A stretch of 32,672 nt of DNA from a virus. This document shows positions 7,100 through 12,441 of this stretch, piece by piece. A program made the translations under genes and the position numbers. The DNA lies in the IMG/VR virus record IMGVR_UViG_3300032287_002105, positions 1 to 32,672 of that record; one strand, given 5' to 3'. Position 1 is the first letter of the stretch; the number at the start of each line of letters is the position of its first letter. Under the pieces are notes generated by a model. That model was given only the letters and a program-made list of their open reading frames with translations. It was not told where the DNA came from and ran no database searches.

Positions 7100-7189
7100 A
7101 GACGGCAGCAGCAATGCTGACTATGCTTGGAACAACAACTACATTTGGTGCTTGGTAAGCGAAAGACCACCTATAACGGGTGGTCTTTT
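7100..7189 (+). ncRNA. putative small RNA with a 14-codon ORF
   Basis: Between the promoter-like element and the terminator lies a hairpin with a GCAA tetraloop (CAGCA 7106-7110, TGCTG 7115-7119) and a tiny ORF at 7114-7158 encoding MLTMLGTTTTFGAW. There is no Shine-Dalgarno, and the ATG partly sits in the hairpin stem, so a non-coding RNA is at least as likely as a peptide. Confidence 0.35.
7162..7189 (+). terminator. strong terminator, possibly bidirectional
   Basis: AAAGACCACC (7162-7171) pairs perfectly with GGTGGTCTTT (7179-7188), followed by TTTTGTTTT on the plus strand. It also lies just past the stop of the minus-strand gene at 7200, so it can serve both directions. Confidence 0.88.
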
Positions 7190-7199
7190 GTTTTGCACA

Positions 7200-7424
7200 T
7201 TAATCCTTTGAGGGAGCGGGTGAAACCCGTCTCAACTCAAACACACAACCATCGTGGTCATTACAGTAAACAATAGCTGATCCACGCTTCCTGTAAACCA
7301 TAACCACACAACCATCAGCATCACGGACAACGTACTCAGTAGAAGCTGCACGTAACCTATTAACAGTTCGATCATGCTCCCACCTAGAAGCATCCCAACG
7401 ATCTGTATAACTACGTCTAGGCAT
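7200..7424 (-). CDS. small basic hypothetical protein
   Basis: A 74-aa protein, MPRRSYTDRWDASRWEHDRT at the start, then a beta-rich part (EYVVRDADGCVVMVYRKR, AIVYCNDHDGCVFELRRV). The two DGCV segments look like a short internal repeat about 26 residues apart. ATG 7424 has GGGGAA just upstream (complement of 7428-7433). The gene ends at the 7162-7189 terminator. The family is not recognised. An overlapping hydrophobic frame on the same strand (7232-7456) is a shadow. Confidence 0.6.
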   Translation of the reverse strand: MPRRSYTDRWDASRWEHDRTVNRLRAASTEYVVRDADGCVVMVYRKRGSAIVYCNDHDGCVFELRRVSPAPSKD

Positions 7425-7475
7425 ATATTCCCCATTGACCTAAATACGTCAACCAATGCTTAAATATATTAGACT

Positions 7476-7543
7476 ATATATCTACAAACAAGTAAGTTTT
7501 CAGAAGAAGCAATATCGAAACTCTTACTTGTTTGTAGATATAT
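7476..7543. repeat. perfect 21-bp inverted repeat with 26-base centre
   Basis: The left arm at 7476-7496 contains CTACAAACAAGTAAG and the right arm at 7523-7543 is its exact reverse complement. The stem can extend with TTTC/GAAA in the centre. It sits between the minus-strand gene ending its leader at 7424 and a small plus-strand ORF at 7578. No transposase is near. It may be a transcription barrier, a recombination or replication site, or an RNase III target. Confidence 0.85.
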
Positions 7544-7577
7544 TTAATAATATGTCCCTTACGAAAATCAACGCAAG

Positions 7578-7745
7578 ATGACAAAACAGAGAAACAACAA
7601 AATAATACAACTATTTTTACAGTTAGCATCAAAGCTTGTGACATTACAGGAGGAAGCGAAAGTGAGAAAAAATGTGGGTTACCTATTGCAATCGTTCCGT
7701 TTCGTTTTTGTTACGTCCCTCTCTTGTGTGACACGGGATCAATAA
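7578..7745 (+). CDS. possible small protein (55 aa)
   Basis: An open frame from ATG 7578 to TAA 7743-7745 encodes MTKQRNNKIIQLFLQLASKL, then TLQEEAKVRKNVGYLLQSFR and a short hydrophobic end. The first 35 residues form a plausible amphipathic helix. A shorter form from GTG 7662 has an ideal AGGAGG eight bases upstream (7649-7654); ATG 7578 has none, but overlaps the stop of a 9-codon leader ORF beginning at 7552. No family is recognised. The upstream 21-bp inverted repeat may act on it. Confidence 0.35.
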   Translation: MTKQRNNKIIQLFLQLASKLVTLQEEAKVRKNVGYLLQSFRFVFVTSLSCVTRDQ

Positions 7746-8369
7746 TGCGCGGGTAGCAGGTGGTGGTATTTACCAGAATCGATCGCATTTCCTGAGCTCT
7801 AACCACGTGCACACCACCAATAGAGCACACCGGAATTTTTACATTTGCCTATGTTTAGGTAATGAGCACCGGCAGAATTAATATTTAAGCGTGTCCAGAT
7901 TTAGGATTTCTAAATGTTTCGCATGTGTGTTATTGATTGACGCATGGTGCGTACCGTGTGTGCGTGCGTGTGTTGACTGTAGAGCGTGGTATTTGCCGTG
8001 CGTGTGCAATTATCCCGGCGTGTGTGTATATCGCCGTTTTAAGCCAAAACGCGCGGTGTGTAAAGGGAATAGAGCGTGCGTATTTAATAGAGTGTGCACC
8101 ATGTGTACGCGTGCGATCGCCTGCCATGCATGCGCCGTGCGTGTAGCTCTATCACTAACATATGGTGCCGGTGTGTGTATTGGATCCAATGGTAGAGCGC
8201 GTGCCCTGGTAGAGCGTGCGTAGAATACCGGTAGAGCTGGTGCGCCGTGTGTGTACCTGTAGAGCACACTACATGCCCGAAATACGCCGTTTTTGCTGCG
8301 CACGGCGTTATTATTCAGGCAATAAAAAACCGGGAATATATCCCGGTTTAGAGTTTTGTAGAGCGTGCT
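7746..8369. other. non-coding tract rich in TAGAGC and GTGTG/GCGTGC
   Basis: I see no convincing gene in this stretch. It holds about a dozen copies of TAGAGC or its complement (for example 7796, 7821, 7980, 8070, 8144, 8193, 8210, 8232, 8260, 8359) amid purine-pyrimidine alternations such as GTGTGTGCGTGCGTGTG (from about 7958). One GCGATCGC lies at 8113-8120. Apparent frames here are Cys-rich only because TGT and TGC are repeated. The stretch lies downstream of the minus-strand operon that stops at 8370 and includes its terminator. Confidence 0.6.
8324..8349 (-). terminator. Rho-independent terminator of the membrane-protein operon
   Basis: On the minus strand AAACCGGGA, five-base loop, TCCCGGTTT is followed by further T (six in total on the 3' side). 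It lies 20 bases past the stop at 8370. Confidence 0.9.
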
Positions 8370-8657
8370 CTAACAGTCTAGAATTGCACCGCATGCCGTA
8401 CCATCCAAGTAAATACGCCGTGCATCAATCCTTAATGGGTTTTCAATATACCGGCACGCTTCACACCATGCGGTAGTGTCGCGACAATCCCGGCATTTCG
8501 TAGTGTCAATAATCGCCTGTAGAGCTACACGGCGCGATACACGGCGTGTGCCGTTAGGCGTTATCAATCTTATGTACTTACTGTTGAGCACCAAATCAAT
8601 AGCGTAATTTTTAACCGGTGCACCGGCAATATATTGTGTAGTGTCGCGATCGCGCAT
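8370..8657 (-). CDS. hypothetical protein with Cys pairs
   Basis: A 95-aa protein; the middle has VLNSKYIRLITPNGTRRV and a Cys-rich piece KCRDCRDTTAWCEACRYIEN (CxxC, eight residues, CxxC) that could bind zinc. The start overlaps the upstream stop (TAATG), with AGGAAGG about 12 bases before it. It is the last gene of a four-gene minus-strand operon of small proteins. No family recognised; a zinc-binding or redox role is only suggested by the cysteines. Confidence 0.6.
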   Translation of the reverse strand: MRDRDTTQYIAGAPVKNYAIDLVLNSKYIRLITPNGTRRVSRRVALQAIIDTTKCRDCRDTTAWCEACRYIENPLRIDARRIYLDGTACGAILDC

Positions 8658-8794
8658 TATTCGGTTTCACCTTCCTGCAATAATGCGTTTTGACGCTCTA
8701 TCACATCGGCGCATACCCATACATCATAGGCACACATCAACAGTAAAAACGCCGTGGCAATTACCACGGCACACACAATAATAAAAACGCTCAT
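8657..8794 (-). CDS. small single-pass membrane protein (45 aa)
   Basis: From ATG 8794 the product is MSVFIIVCAVVIATAFLLLM followed by a polar Glu-rich tail ending QEGETE. One transmembrane helix with a short outside end is predicted. ATG 8794 is preferred because GGGGTGG precedes it and it overlaps the upstream stop (TAATG); a longer frame from 8887 overlaps the preceding gene. Function unknown; a phage lysis or membrane accessory factor is possible. Confidence 0.6.
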   Translation of the reverse strand: MSVFIIVCAVVIATAFLLLMCAYDVWVCADVIERQNALLQEGETE

Positions 8795-8988
8795 TATATG
8801 CCACCCCATATATAGAGCGCATCGATCAATTGACGCATGCCCATAATAATCAGGAATACACCGCATATCACCGATGCATCGATCCACGCGCGATACACGG
8901 CATGTTCAATGCGCATACGGCGTGCACGGCGAAACATAGCACCGCATACCGTTAAAATGGCATGCACACACAATACATAAGTTAACAT
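8794..8988 (-). CDS. small two-helix membrane protein (64 aa)
   Basis: Hydrophobic segments at about 2-18 (LTYVLCVHAILTVCGAM) and 37-62 (ASVICGVFLIIMGMRQL, extending to the end) flank a basic loop RRARRMRIEH. Size and two-helix form resemble small holins, but no endolysin is nearby, so this is weak. ATG 8988 has GGGGAAAT upstream, inside the stop of the preceding gene. Confidence 0.6.
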   Translation of the reverse strand: MLTYVLCVHAILTVCGAMFRRARRMRIEHAVYRAWIDASVICGVFLIIMGMRQLIDALYIWGGI

Positions 8989-8991
8989 CGA

Positions 8992-9405
8992 TTATTTCCC
9001 CATTCTCAGTTCGTATGCACGGCGTGCATTTTCCATACGCATTTCATGCGCACGGCGTGCGTTTTCCATTCTAAGCTCATATGCAAATTGTGCATTTTTC
9101 ATGCGCAATTCATATGCGGTAGCAGGTGATACGGTTTCAGTTTTGACGGTTTCGATTTCTACAGGTTTCACGGTTTCAGGTTTCACCGCTTCAACGGTGT
9201 TAAAGCTCACACCGTAATTACCGCTACACACACACACCATTGCAAAAATAACCACACCACACCACATCGACAAAACCTTAAACATCGGCAATATAACCTG
9301 TTCAAAGTAACCGCGCGTGAAATCGATGTGCGCAGATCCAATGTTATAACTTGCAATAATCGCGATAGTTACCGCGATAATCAACAAAACGTTTTTGATT
9401 TTCAT
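8992..9405 (-). CDS. membrane protein with 11-residue helical repeats
   Basis: A 137-aa protein. Two transmembrane segments are seen at about 4-19 (KNVLLIIAVTIAIIAS) and 42-60 (FKVLSMWCGVVIFAMVCVC). A Val/Glu/Thr-rich linker follows (ETVKPVEIETVKTETV). The C-terminus has nearly four copies of an 11-residue unit, AYELRMENARR, at 97-137. Eleven-residue repeats often form right-handed coiled coils. The start has GGGGAAA upstream (9414-9420 complement), and the gene is the first of an operon with a clear promoter and operator. Function unknown. Confidence 0.72.
   Translation of the reverse strand: MKIKNVLLIIAVTIAIIASYNIGSAHIDFTRGYFEQVILPMFKVLSMWCGVVIFAMVCVCSGNYGVSFNTVEAVKPETVKPVEIETVKTETVSPATAYELRMKNAQFAYELRMENARRAHEMRMENARRAYELRMGK
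8995..9117. repeat. 33-bp imperfect tandem repeat, about 3.7 copies
   Basis: These repeats encode the 11-residue units at the end of the membrane protein. The DNA copies differ mainly by synonymous or conservative changes, consistent with expansion by slippage or unequal recombination. Confidence 0.8.
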
Positions 9406-9421
9406 TTTCTACATTTCCCCG

Positions 9422-9438
9422 TCAATCCATTGGATTGA
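9422..9438. promoter_or_regulatory. 17-bp operator-like palindrome
   Basis: TCAATCCA-T-TGGATTGA, perfect. It starts six bases downstream of the -10 box of the promoter at 9445-9474, the position expected for a repressor site, and just before the GGGGAAA ribosome site. Confidence 0.6.
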
Positions 9439-9444
9439 TGCGTA

Positions 9445-9474
9445 ATAATAACATGATAGATATAAAAACATCAA
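9445..9474 (-). promoter_or_regulatory. promoter of the membrane-protein operon
   Basis: On the minus strand TTGATG, 18 bases, TATTAT. It drives the genes from 9405 down to 8370 and is followed by the palindrome at 9422-9438. Confidence 0.6.
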
Positions 9475-9501
9475 TACCCGTACGCATGCACGCACGGGTA
9501 T
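9474..9501. terminator. candidate bidirectional terminator hairpin
   Basis: ATACCCGT (9474-9481) pairs with ACGGGTAT (9494-9501); TTTTT follows on the plus strand. On the minus strand it lies just past the clamp-like gene (stop at 9532), where only a weaker T-rich tract follows. Confidence 0.5.
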
Positions 9502-9531
9502 TTTTAATTTAGCTCTATCCCTGTTGATACT

Positions 9532-10227
9532 TTAGATATCTTGCATTGGCATAATGAGCGCGAATCGCCTGCCGGGATCAATTACACAATTTCCGGTAAT
9601 AGCTCTATTATCAAAAACAATTGCCGGTCTTAAGGTTTCGTTTTGCCAAAACTTGACACGCGGTGCGCCGTCGGTTTTGCCAGTATCGCATATATATTTG
9701 CATGCATCAGTGATATATGCCGGGTTAAAAGCTCCCTTTAATCCCTGATGTTCCACGCGCCAATTTTCAGGTATCACGCGCTCAAAATTCGGCAAATTAG
9801 GCACCGCTGGCATTATGTTAGGGATTTGATCAACACCACGCGCGGTAACGTCAATTTTCAGGAATTCGCCGGCATTTGTTACCGTCGCGGAAATTACAAT
9901 TTCGTCAACTTTAAACGCCGTGCACGTTTTGAGCGCGGAATTTATGTCGATCGCAATTTGTATATCTTGCCGGCAATTGTCCAGCATGTAGTGGTTTCCA
10001 ATGCACACAACATGCATGCGGTGCGTGTCTGATGTTCCACAAATCATTGATGCACATTTAGAGCTATATCGGATTTGACCTACAGTCAAGCTATCGCGCG
10101 TTTTGTCTGTTGATAGAGCTACGGCAAGAAAACGCAAATCATTTTTGGATAGAGTGCCGATAATTTCCGTGCATGTTCCGGTGTGTGTGCCGGCGCTGGT
10201 GCCGGTGTGTACTGTTGATGTTTCCAT
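9532..10227 (-). CDS. shortened DNA polymerase III beta clamp-like protein
   Basis: A 231-aa protein with several beta-clamp landmarks in the right order: GTSDTHRMHVV (64-74; E. coli VATDGHRLAV), NLPNFERVIPEN (144-155; E. coli GRFPDYRRVLPKN), GAFNPAYITDACKYI (165-179; E. coli IGFNVNYVLDVLNAL) and the C-terminus FALIMPMQ (E. coli YVVMPMRL). Compared with a three-domain clamp of about 370 aa, the first domain is missing and only about 10 residues separate the VIP and FNP motifs, where E. coli has about 70. So domain 2 and the last half of domain 3 seem to remain. It may be a mini-clamp, a regulator of the host clamp or a DNA-binding relative. ATG 10227 has AGGGGAAATT just upstream. Confidence 0.65.
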   Translation of the reverse strand: METSTVHTGTSAGTHTGTCTEIIGTLSKNDLRFLAVALSTDKTRDSLTVGQIRYSSKCASMICGTSDTHRMHVVCIGNHYMLDNCRQDIQIAIDINSALKTCTAFKVDEIVISATVTNAGEFLKIDVTARGVDQIPNIMPAVPNLPNFERVIPENWRVEHQGLKGAFNPAYITDACKYICDTGKTDGAPRVKFWQNETLRPAIVFDNRAITGNCVIDPGRRFALIMPMQDI

Positions 10228-10245
10228 AATTTCCCCTTTATGTAT

Positions 10246-10269
10246 TGCCGGGATATTTCTATCCCGGCA
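10246..10269. repeat. 10-bp-stem hairpin between two minus-strand genes
   Basis: TGCCGGGATA (10246-10255), loop TTTC, TATCCCGGCA (10260-10269). There is no T-run on the minus strand, so it may be an mRNA processing or stability element upstream of the GGGGAAA ribosome site of the clamp-like gene. Confidence 0.75.
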
Positions 10270-10280
10270 TTCTCAAAACG

Positions 10281-10907
10281 TTAGATAATCGCGACAAATT
10301 GCCCATTAAGGTAAACATGCAATTCCGCATTGTAGGTATGCAATACCGCGCCGTTTTCGTCAAGCTCATTGAAGCGCGCATTATCGGTTTTATCCCATAC
10401 AAAATCTGCGCCGTTTTCGCGTGCGATTTTTTCCGCGATGTCGTCAAAATCGCGATCATTAATAGATTTCTTGTATGTATCCCATTGCAGGTTTTCTACC
10501 TCAAAACCTGTAGTACTACCCGACGTCAAGTGAATATCAATTGTCGCATATTCAGACATTAAGACACATAACCAATCGACAGCCAAAACCGTTTTTACCT
10601 GATCGATATATTCGGCGCTTGACATATTAAGTTCACTACCGACATTTGCGATTAATGTATATGGGTGCTCGCCGGTTTCATCGGCGTATGCATCGACCAA
10701 CAAATTAACGGCGTTTTGATGTTTTGCGTAAATATCGTTAATTTCCGAATTGTAAATGAAACCAGCGACGCCGGAATTGAAACCGTCAAGCTCTAACGCC
10801 GGGATAATGCTAGCGCGTACCATTTCGCCTGCAAGCTGTTTAACGCCGTGCTGTTTTGTCACGTGCAATGGTGCACCGGTAAATGGTGCGCGATCGATTG
10901 TATACAT
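10281..10907 (-). CDS. hypothetical protein, first gene of a regulated unit
   Basis: A 208-aa acidic protein. N-terminal GVKQLAGEMVRASIIPALEL, an alpha-rich centre (NDIYAKHQNAVNLLVDAYAD), and a C-terminal half with DFDDIAEKIARENGADFVWD and a beta-rich end (YNAELHVYLNGQFVAII). No signal peptide or membrane segment. I do not recognise the family. ATG 10907 has GGGGAAAT (complement of 10917-10923) and the gene follows a near-consensus promoter with an operator. The clamp-like gene lies downstream in the same direction, separated by a hairpin, so the two may be co-transcribed. Confidence 0.7.
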   Translation of the reverse strand: MYTIDRAPFTGAPLHVTKQHGVKQLAGEMVRASIIPALELDGFNSGVAGFIYNSEINDIYAKHQNAVNLLVDAYADETGEHPYTLIANVGSELNMSSAEYIDQVKTVLAVDWLCVLMSEYATIDIHLTSGSTTGFEVENLQWDTYKKSINDRDFDDIAEKIARENGADFVWDKTDNARFNELDENGAVLHTYNAELHVYLNGQFVAII

Positions 10908-10934
10908 GTCTCTATATTTCCCCTTATGCTCAAA

Positions 10935-10949
10935 ACTCTACAGTAGAGT
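10935..10949. promoter_or_regulatory. 15-bp operator-like palindrome ACTCTAC-A-GTAGAGT
   Basis: A perfect palindrome 11 bases downstream of the -10 box of the promoter at 10961-10990. Its half-site GTAGAG matches the TAGAGC word scattered through the island, so one protein might read both. Confidence 0.6.
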
Positions 10950-10960
10950 ATTGATGTCGC

Positions 10961-10990
10961 GTTATACCGGCATTGATAGGAATATGTCAA
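10961..10990 (-). promoter_or_regulatory. strong sigma70-type promoter
   Basis: On the minus strand TTGACA, 18 bases, TATAAC. This is the best promoter match in the window; it drives the 208-aa gene and probably the clamp-like gene. Confidence 0.78.
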
Positions 10991-11068
10991 GTATACGCCG
11001 GTGTGTATTTTCCGGGATTGTTTCGCGCTTTATCCCGGTGTGCGCCGGTGGTTTCAGTCGATCGCCGG

Positions 11069-11100
11069 TAGAGCTGGTGCGCTGGTGCGCTGGTGCTCTA
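11069..11100. repeat. three 8-bp direct repeats flanked by inverted TAGAGC
   Basis: CTGGTGCG, CTGGTGCG, CTGGTGCT run from 11074 to 11097. They are bounded by TAGAGC (11069-11074) and GCTCTA (11095-11100). Confidence 0.7.
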
Positions 11101-11489
11101 TCCCGGTGTGTATCGGTAGATCTACGCAAAACCACCGCAGGCGATCGCACATTTCGTTATAGAGGAATCGCGCACGCGAGAGATCTCAGATAATTTCCCC
11201 TCGCGGATGTGCGCGGGCACATGCACACACATTTAAATGCTAGCCGTGGCGCTCTCTCGGGCGCCGTGTATATTACATGCTGTGTATTTGCGCCCATACC
11301 GATTAACGTACGACGGGATAGGTACGCGTAATTTGCGTCCGTTAACGTCCGGTTTGCAGCTACGTCCAATTCCAGGTGATCGCCTGGATTTGTCCGTTCG
11401 ATTTAGAATCCAATACCAAGGCAAGCGAGCTGTGGGTCAGCCTGGCTCGGATCCTGACACATTTGCGACGTGGACACACACATGTACAT

Positions 11490-11516
11490 GTCCGTCCGTC
11501 CGTCCGTCCGTCCGTC
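11490..11516. repeat. (GTCC)6 microsatellite
   Basis: Six perfect GTCC units plus GTC. Two shorter tracts of the same unit occur at 11763-11782 and 12391-12402. Confidence 0.95.
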
Positions 11517-11565
11517 TTGCGTCCGTTTTAGCAGCCCGTCTCGGGTTAGCCTATATACGCGCGTT

Positions 11566-11614
11566 ACGTGCGTTATCGTGCGGGCATACGTGCGGTACGT
11601 GCGCTTTACGTGCG
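11566..11614. repeat. helically phased iteron-like repeats ACGTGCG
   Basis: ACGTGCG starts at 11566, 11588, 11597 and 11608, with a one-base variant (TCGTGCG) at 11576. Spacings are 10, 12, 9 and 11 bp, close to one DNA turn. A further TTACGTGCG occurs near 11729. Such arrays bind replication initiators or regulators. Confidence 0.6.
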
Positions 11615-11644
11615 GCCATTGTGCCTGGCTCGAGCTTCTGTAGT

Positions 11645-11678
11645 TTGTGGAGTCTGAAATCGATTCTAGACTCCACAA
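11645..11678. repeat. inverted repeat, 11-bp arms with palindromic centre
   Basis: TTGTGGAGTCT (11645-11655) and AGACTCCACAA (11668-11678) flank a 12-base centre containing AATCGATT. It lies between the phased repeats and the terminator of the zinc-ribbon gene. Confidence 0.85.
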
Positions 11679-11685
11679 CGAGACA

Positions 11686-11721
11686 AAGAAAAAGCACGGC
11701 GGGTTGTTTACCTACCGTGCT
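11686..11721 (-). terminator. Rho-independent terminator after the zinc-ribbon gene
   Basis: On the minus strand AGCACGG pairs with CCGTGCT, and the 3' arm runs into TTTTTCTTT. Inner GGT/ACC pairs can extend the stem. It lies 64 bases past the stop at 11785. Confidence 0.8.
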
Positions 11722-11762
11722 CACTATGCGTTACGTGCGCTCGCTATGTACGCGTATGCGCC

Positions 11763-11782
11763 TCCGTCCGTCCGTCCGTCCC
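11763..11782. repeat. (TCCG)4 microsatellite abutting a stop codon
   Basis: Four TCCG units plus TCCC, ending two bases before the stop of the zinc-ribbon gene (11785). The same unit lies just upstream of that gene. Confidence 0.9.
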
Positions 11783-11784
11783 GG

Positions 11785-12273
11785 TCACTGCTGCATCCAA
11801 GTCTCGGCATGTTCACAGTGTGCGAAGAAGCGCATGCGATCGGCTGAGCTGAAGTGGTTAAGTACTCTGATGGCGCGTGATTCCCGGTCTTCTACCGGGG
11901 AACTGAACTCGAGTTCCTCTGGTAGCAAATGCCATTGGTCGGACTCTAGATCGGTCATGTTCAAGTTGCTGTGCTCGATTGCATTGCTGCCAAAGTGCAC
12001 TCCCATAACGGCTAAGTTGCCACGCTCAAAGAACATGTACTTAACTGCCTTGCCTTTAGGTACAGGCATCATCCGAACAGCTATCCTTCCTGTCCACAAA
12101 CGCGGCATCAGGCTGAAGAATGAATCCGTGCCCGGGTGTGATACCAATACCTTGAGCTTATCTGCGTAGGTCACGGGTTCCGGATCGCGGTGAACTTGAA
12201 ACAATCGGCACTCGATACACTCACCGTCAACTACCTGCATTGCGGGCACTCCGCACTTTGGACATTTATCCAT
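11785..12273 (-). CDS. zinc-ribbon hypothetical protein
   Basis: From ATG 12273 the product is 162 aa and begins MDKCPKCGVPAMQVVDGECI then ECRLF, a complete four-Cys zinc ribbon. The rest is mixed alpha/beta, with IAVRMMPVPKGKAVKYMFFE and a C-terminal RVLNHFSSADRMRFFAHCEH helix. GGGGATG about 9 bases before ATG 12273 decides the start; an upstream ATG at 12381 would add 36 residues with a further CxxC, but has no ribosome site. The gene is flanked on both sides by GTCC microsatellites and ends at a terminator. Not recognised; a DNA- or RNA-binding accessory role is possible. Confidence 0.68.
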   Translation of the reverse strand: MDKCPKCGVPAMQVVDGECIECRLFQVHRDPEPVTYADKLKVLVSHPGTDSFFSLMPRLWTGRIAVRMMPVPKGKAVKYMFFERGNLAVMGVHFGSNAIEHSNLNMTDLESDQWHLLPEELEFSSPVEDRESRAIRVLNHFSSADRMRFFAHCEHAETWMQQ

Positions 12274-12390
12274 TTTGTCTACATCCCCATTTGCGTCAAT
12301 ATGTGTGACGACTTTGCGTGTTTTGTGATTTGCTGGACACACACTACATTTGCTCAGTATTAGGATATGAGCGATTCTCATGTAGCATGT

Positions 12391-12402
12391 GTCCGTCCGT
12401 CC
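12391..12402. repeat. (GTCC)3 microsatellite
   Basis: Third tract of the same unit, upstream of the zinc-ribbon gene. Confidence 0.85.
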
Positions 12403-12441
12403 CGACGTCATAGCTTATGGCTATACAATGTTGGTCACTTA

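Larger units (their letters stand above)
10991..11784. other. 0.8-kb non-coding tract, candidate origin or regulatory locus
   Basis: I find no convincing gene between the promoter at 10990 and the stop at 11785. The tract contains direct repeats (11069-11100), a GCGATCGC (11141-11148), two GTCC microsatellites, five phased ACGTGCG-type repeats (11566-11614), a long inverted repeat (11645-11678) and the terminator of the upstream zinc-ribbon gene (11686-11721). Apparent ORFs here, including a 310-codon plus-strand frame, run through simple repeats and antisense to a real gene. Confidence 0.55.

Noticed and set aside
7552-7581. Nine-codon leader ORF before the 55-aa frame
   Set aside because: Too short and without a ribosome site to annotate as a gene; mentioned only with the downstream ORF.
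7891-8223. Cys-rich plus-strand frame of 110 codons
   Set aside because: The cysteines come from TGT/TGC repeats, the only start is GTG without a ribosome site, and several frames are open here because of the repeats.
11490-11782. CRISPR array
   Set aside because: The repeats are 4-bp and 7-bp units without spacers of uniform length.
11237-12169. 310-codon plus-strand frame
   Set aside because: It runs through GTCC microsatellites and phased repeats, and antisense to the zinc-ribbon gene; composition is not protein-like.
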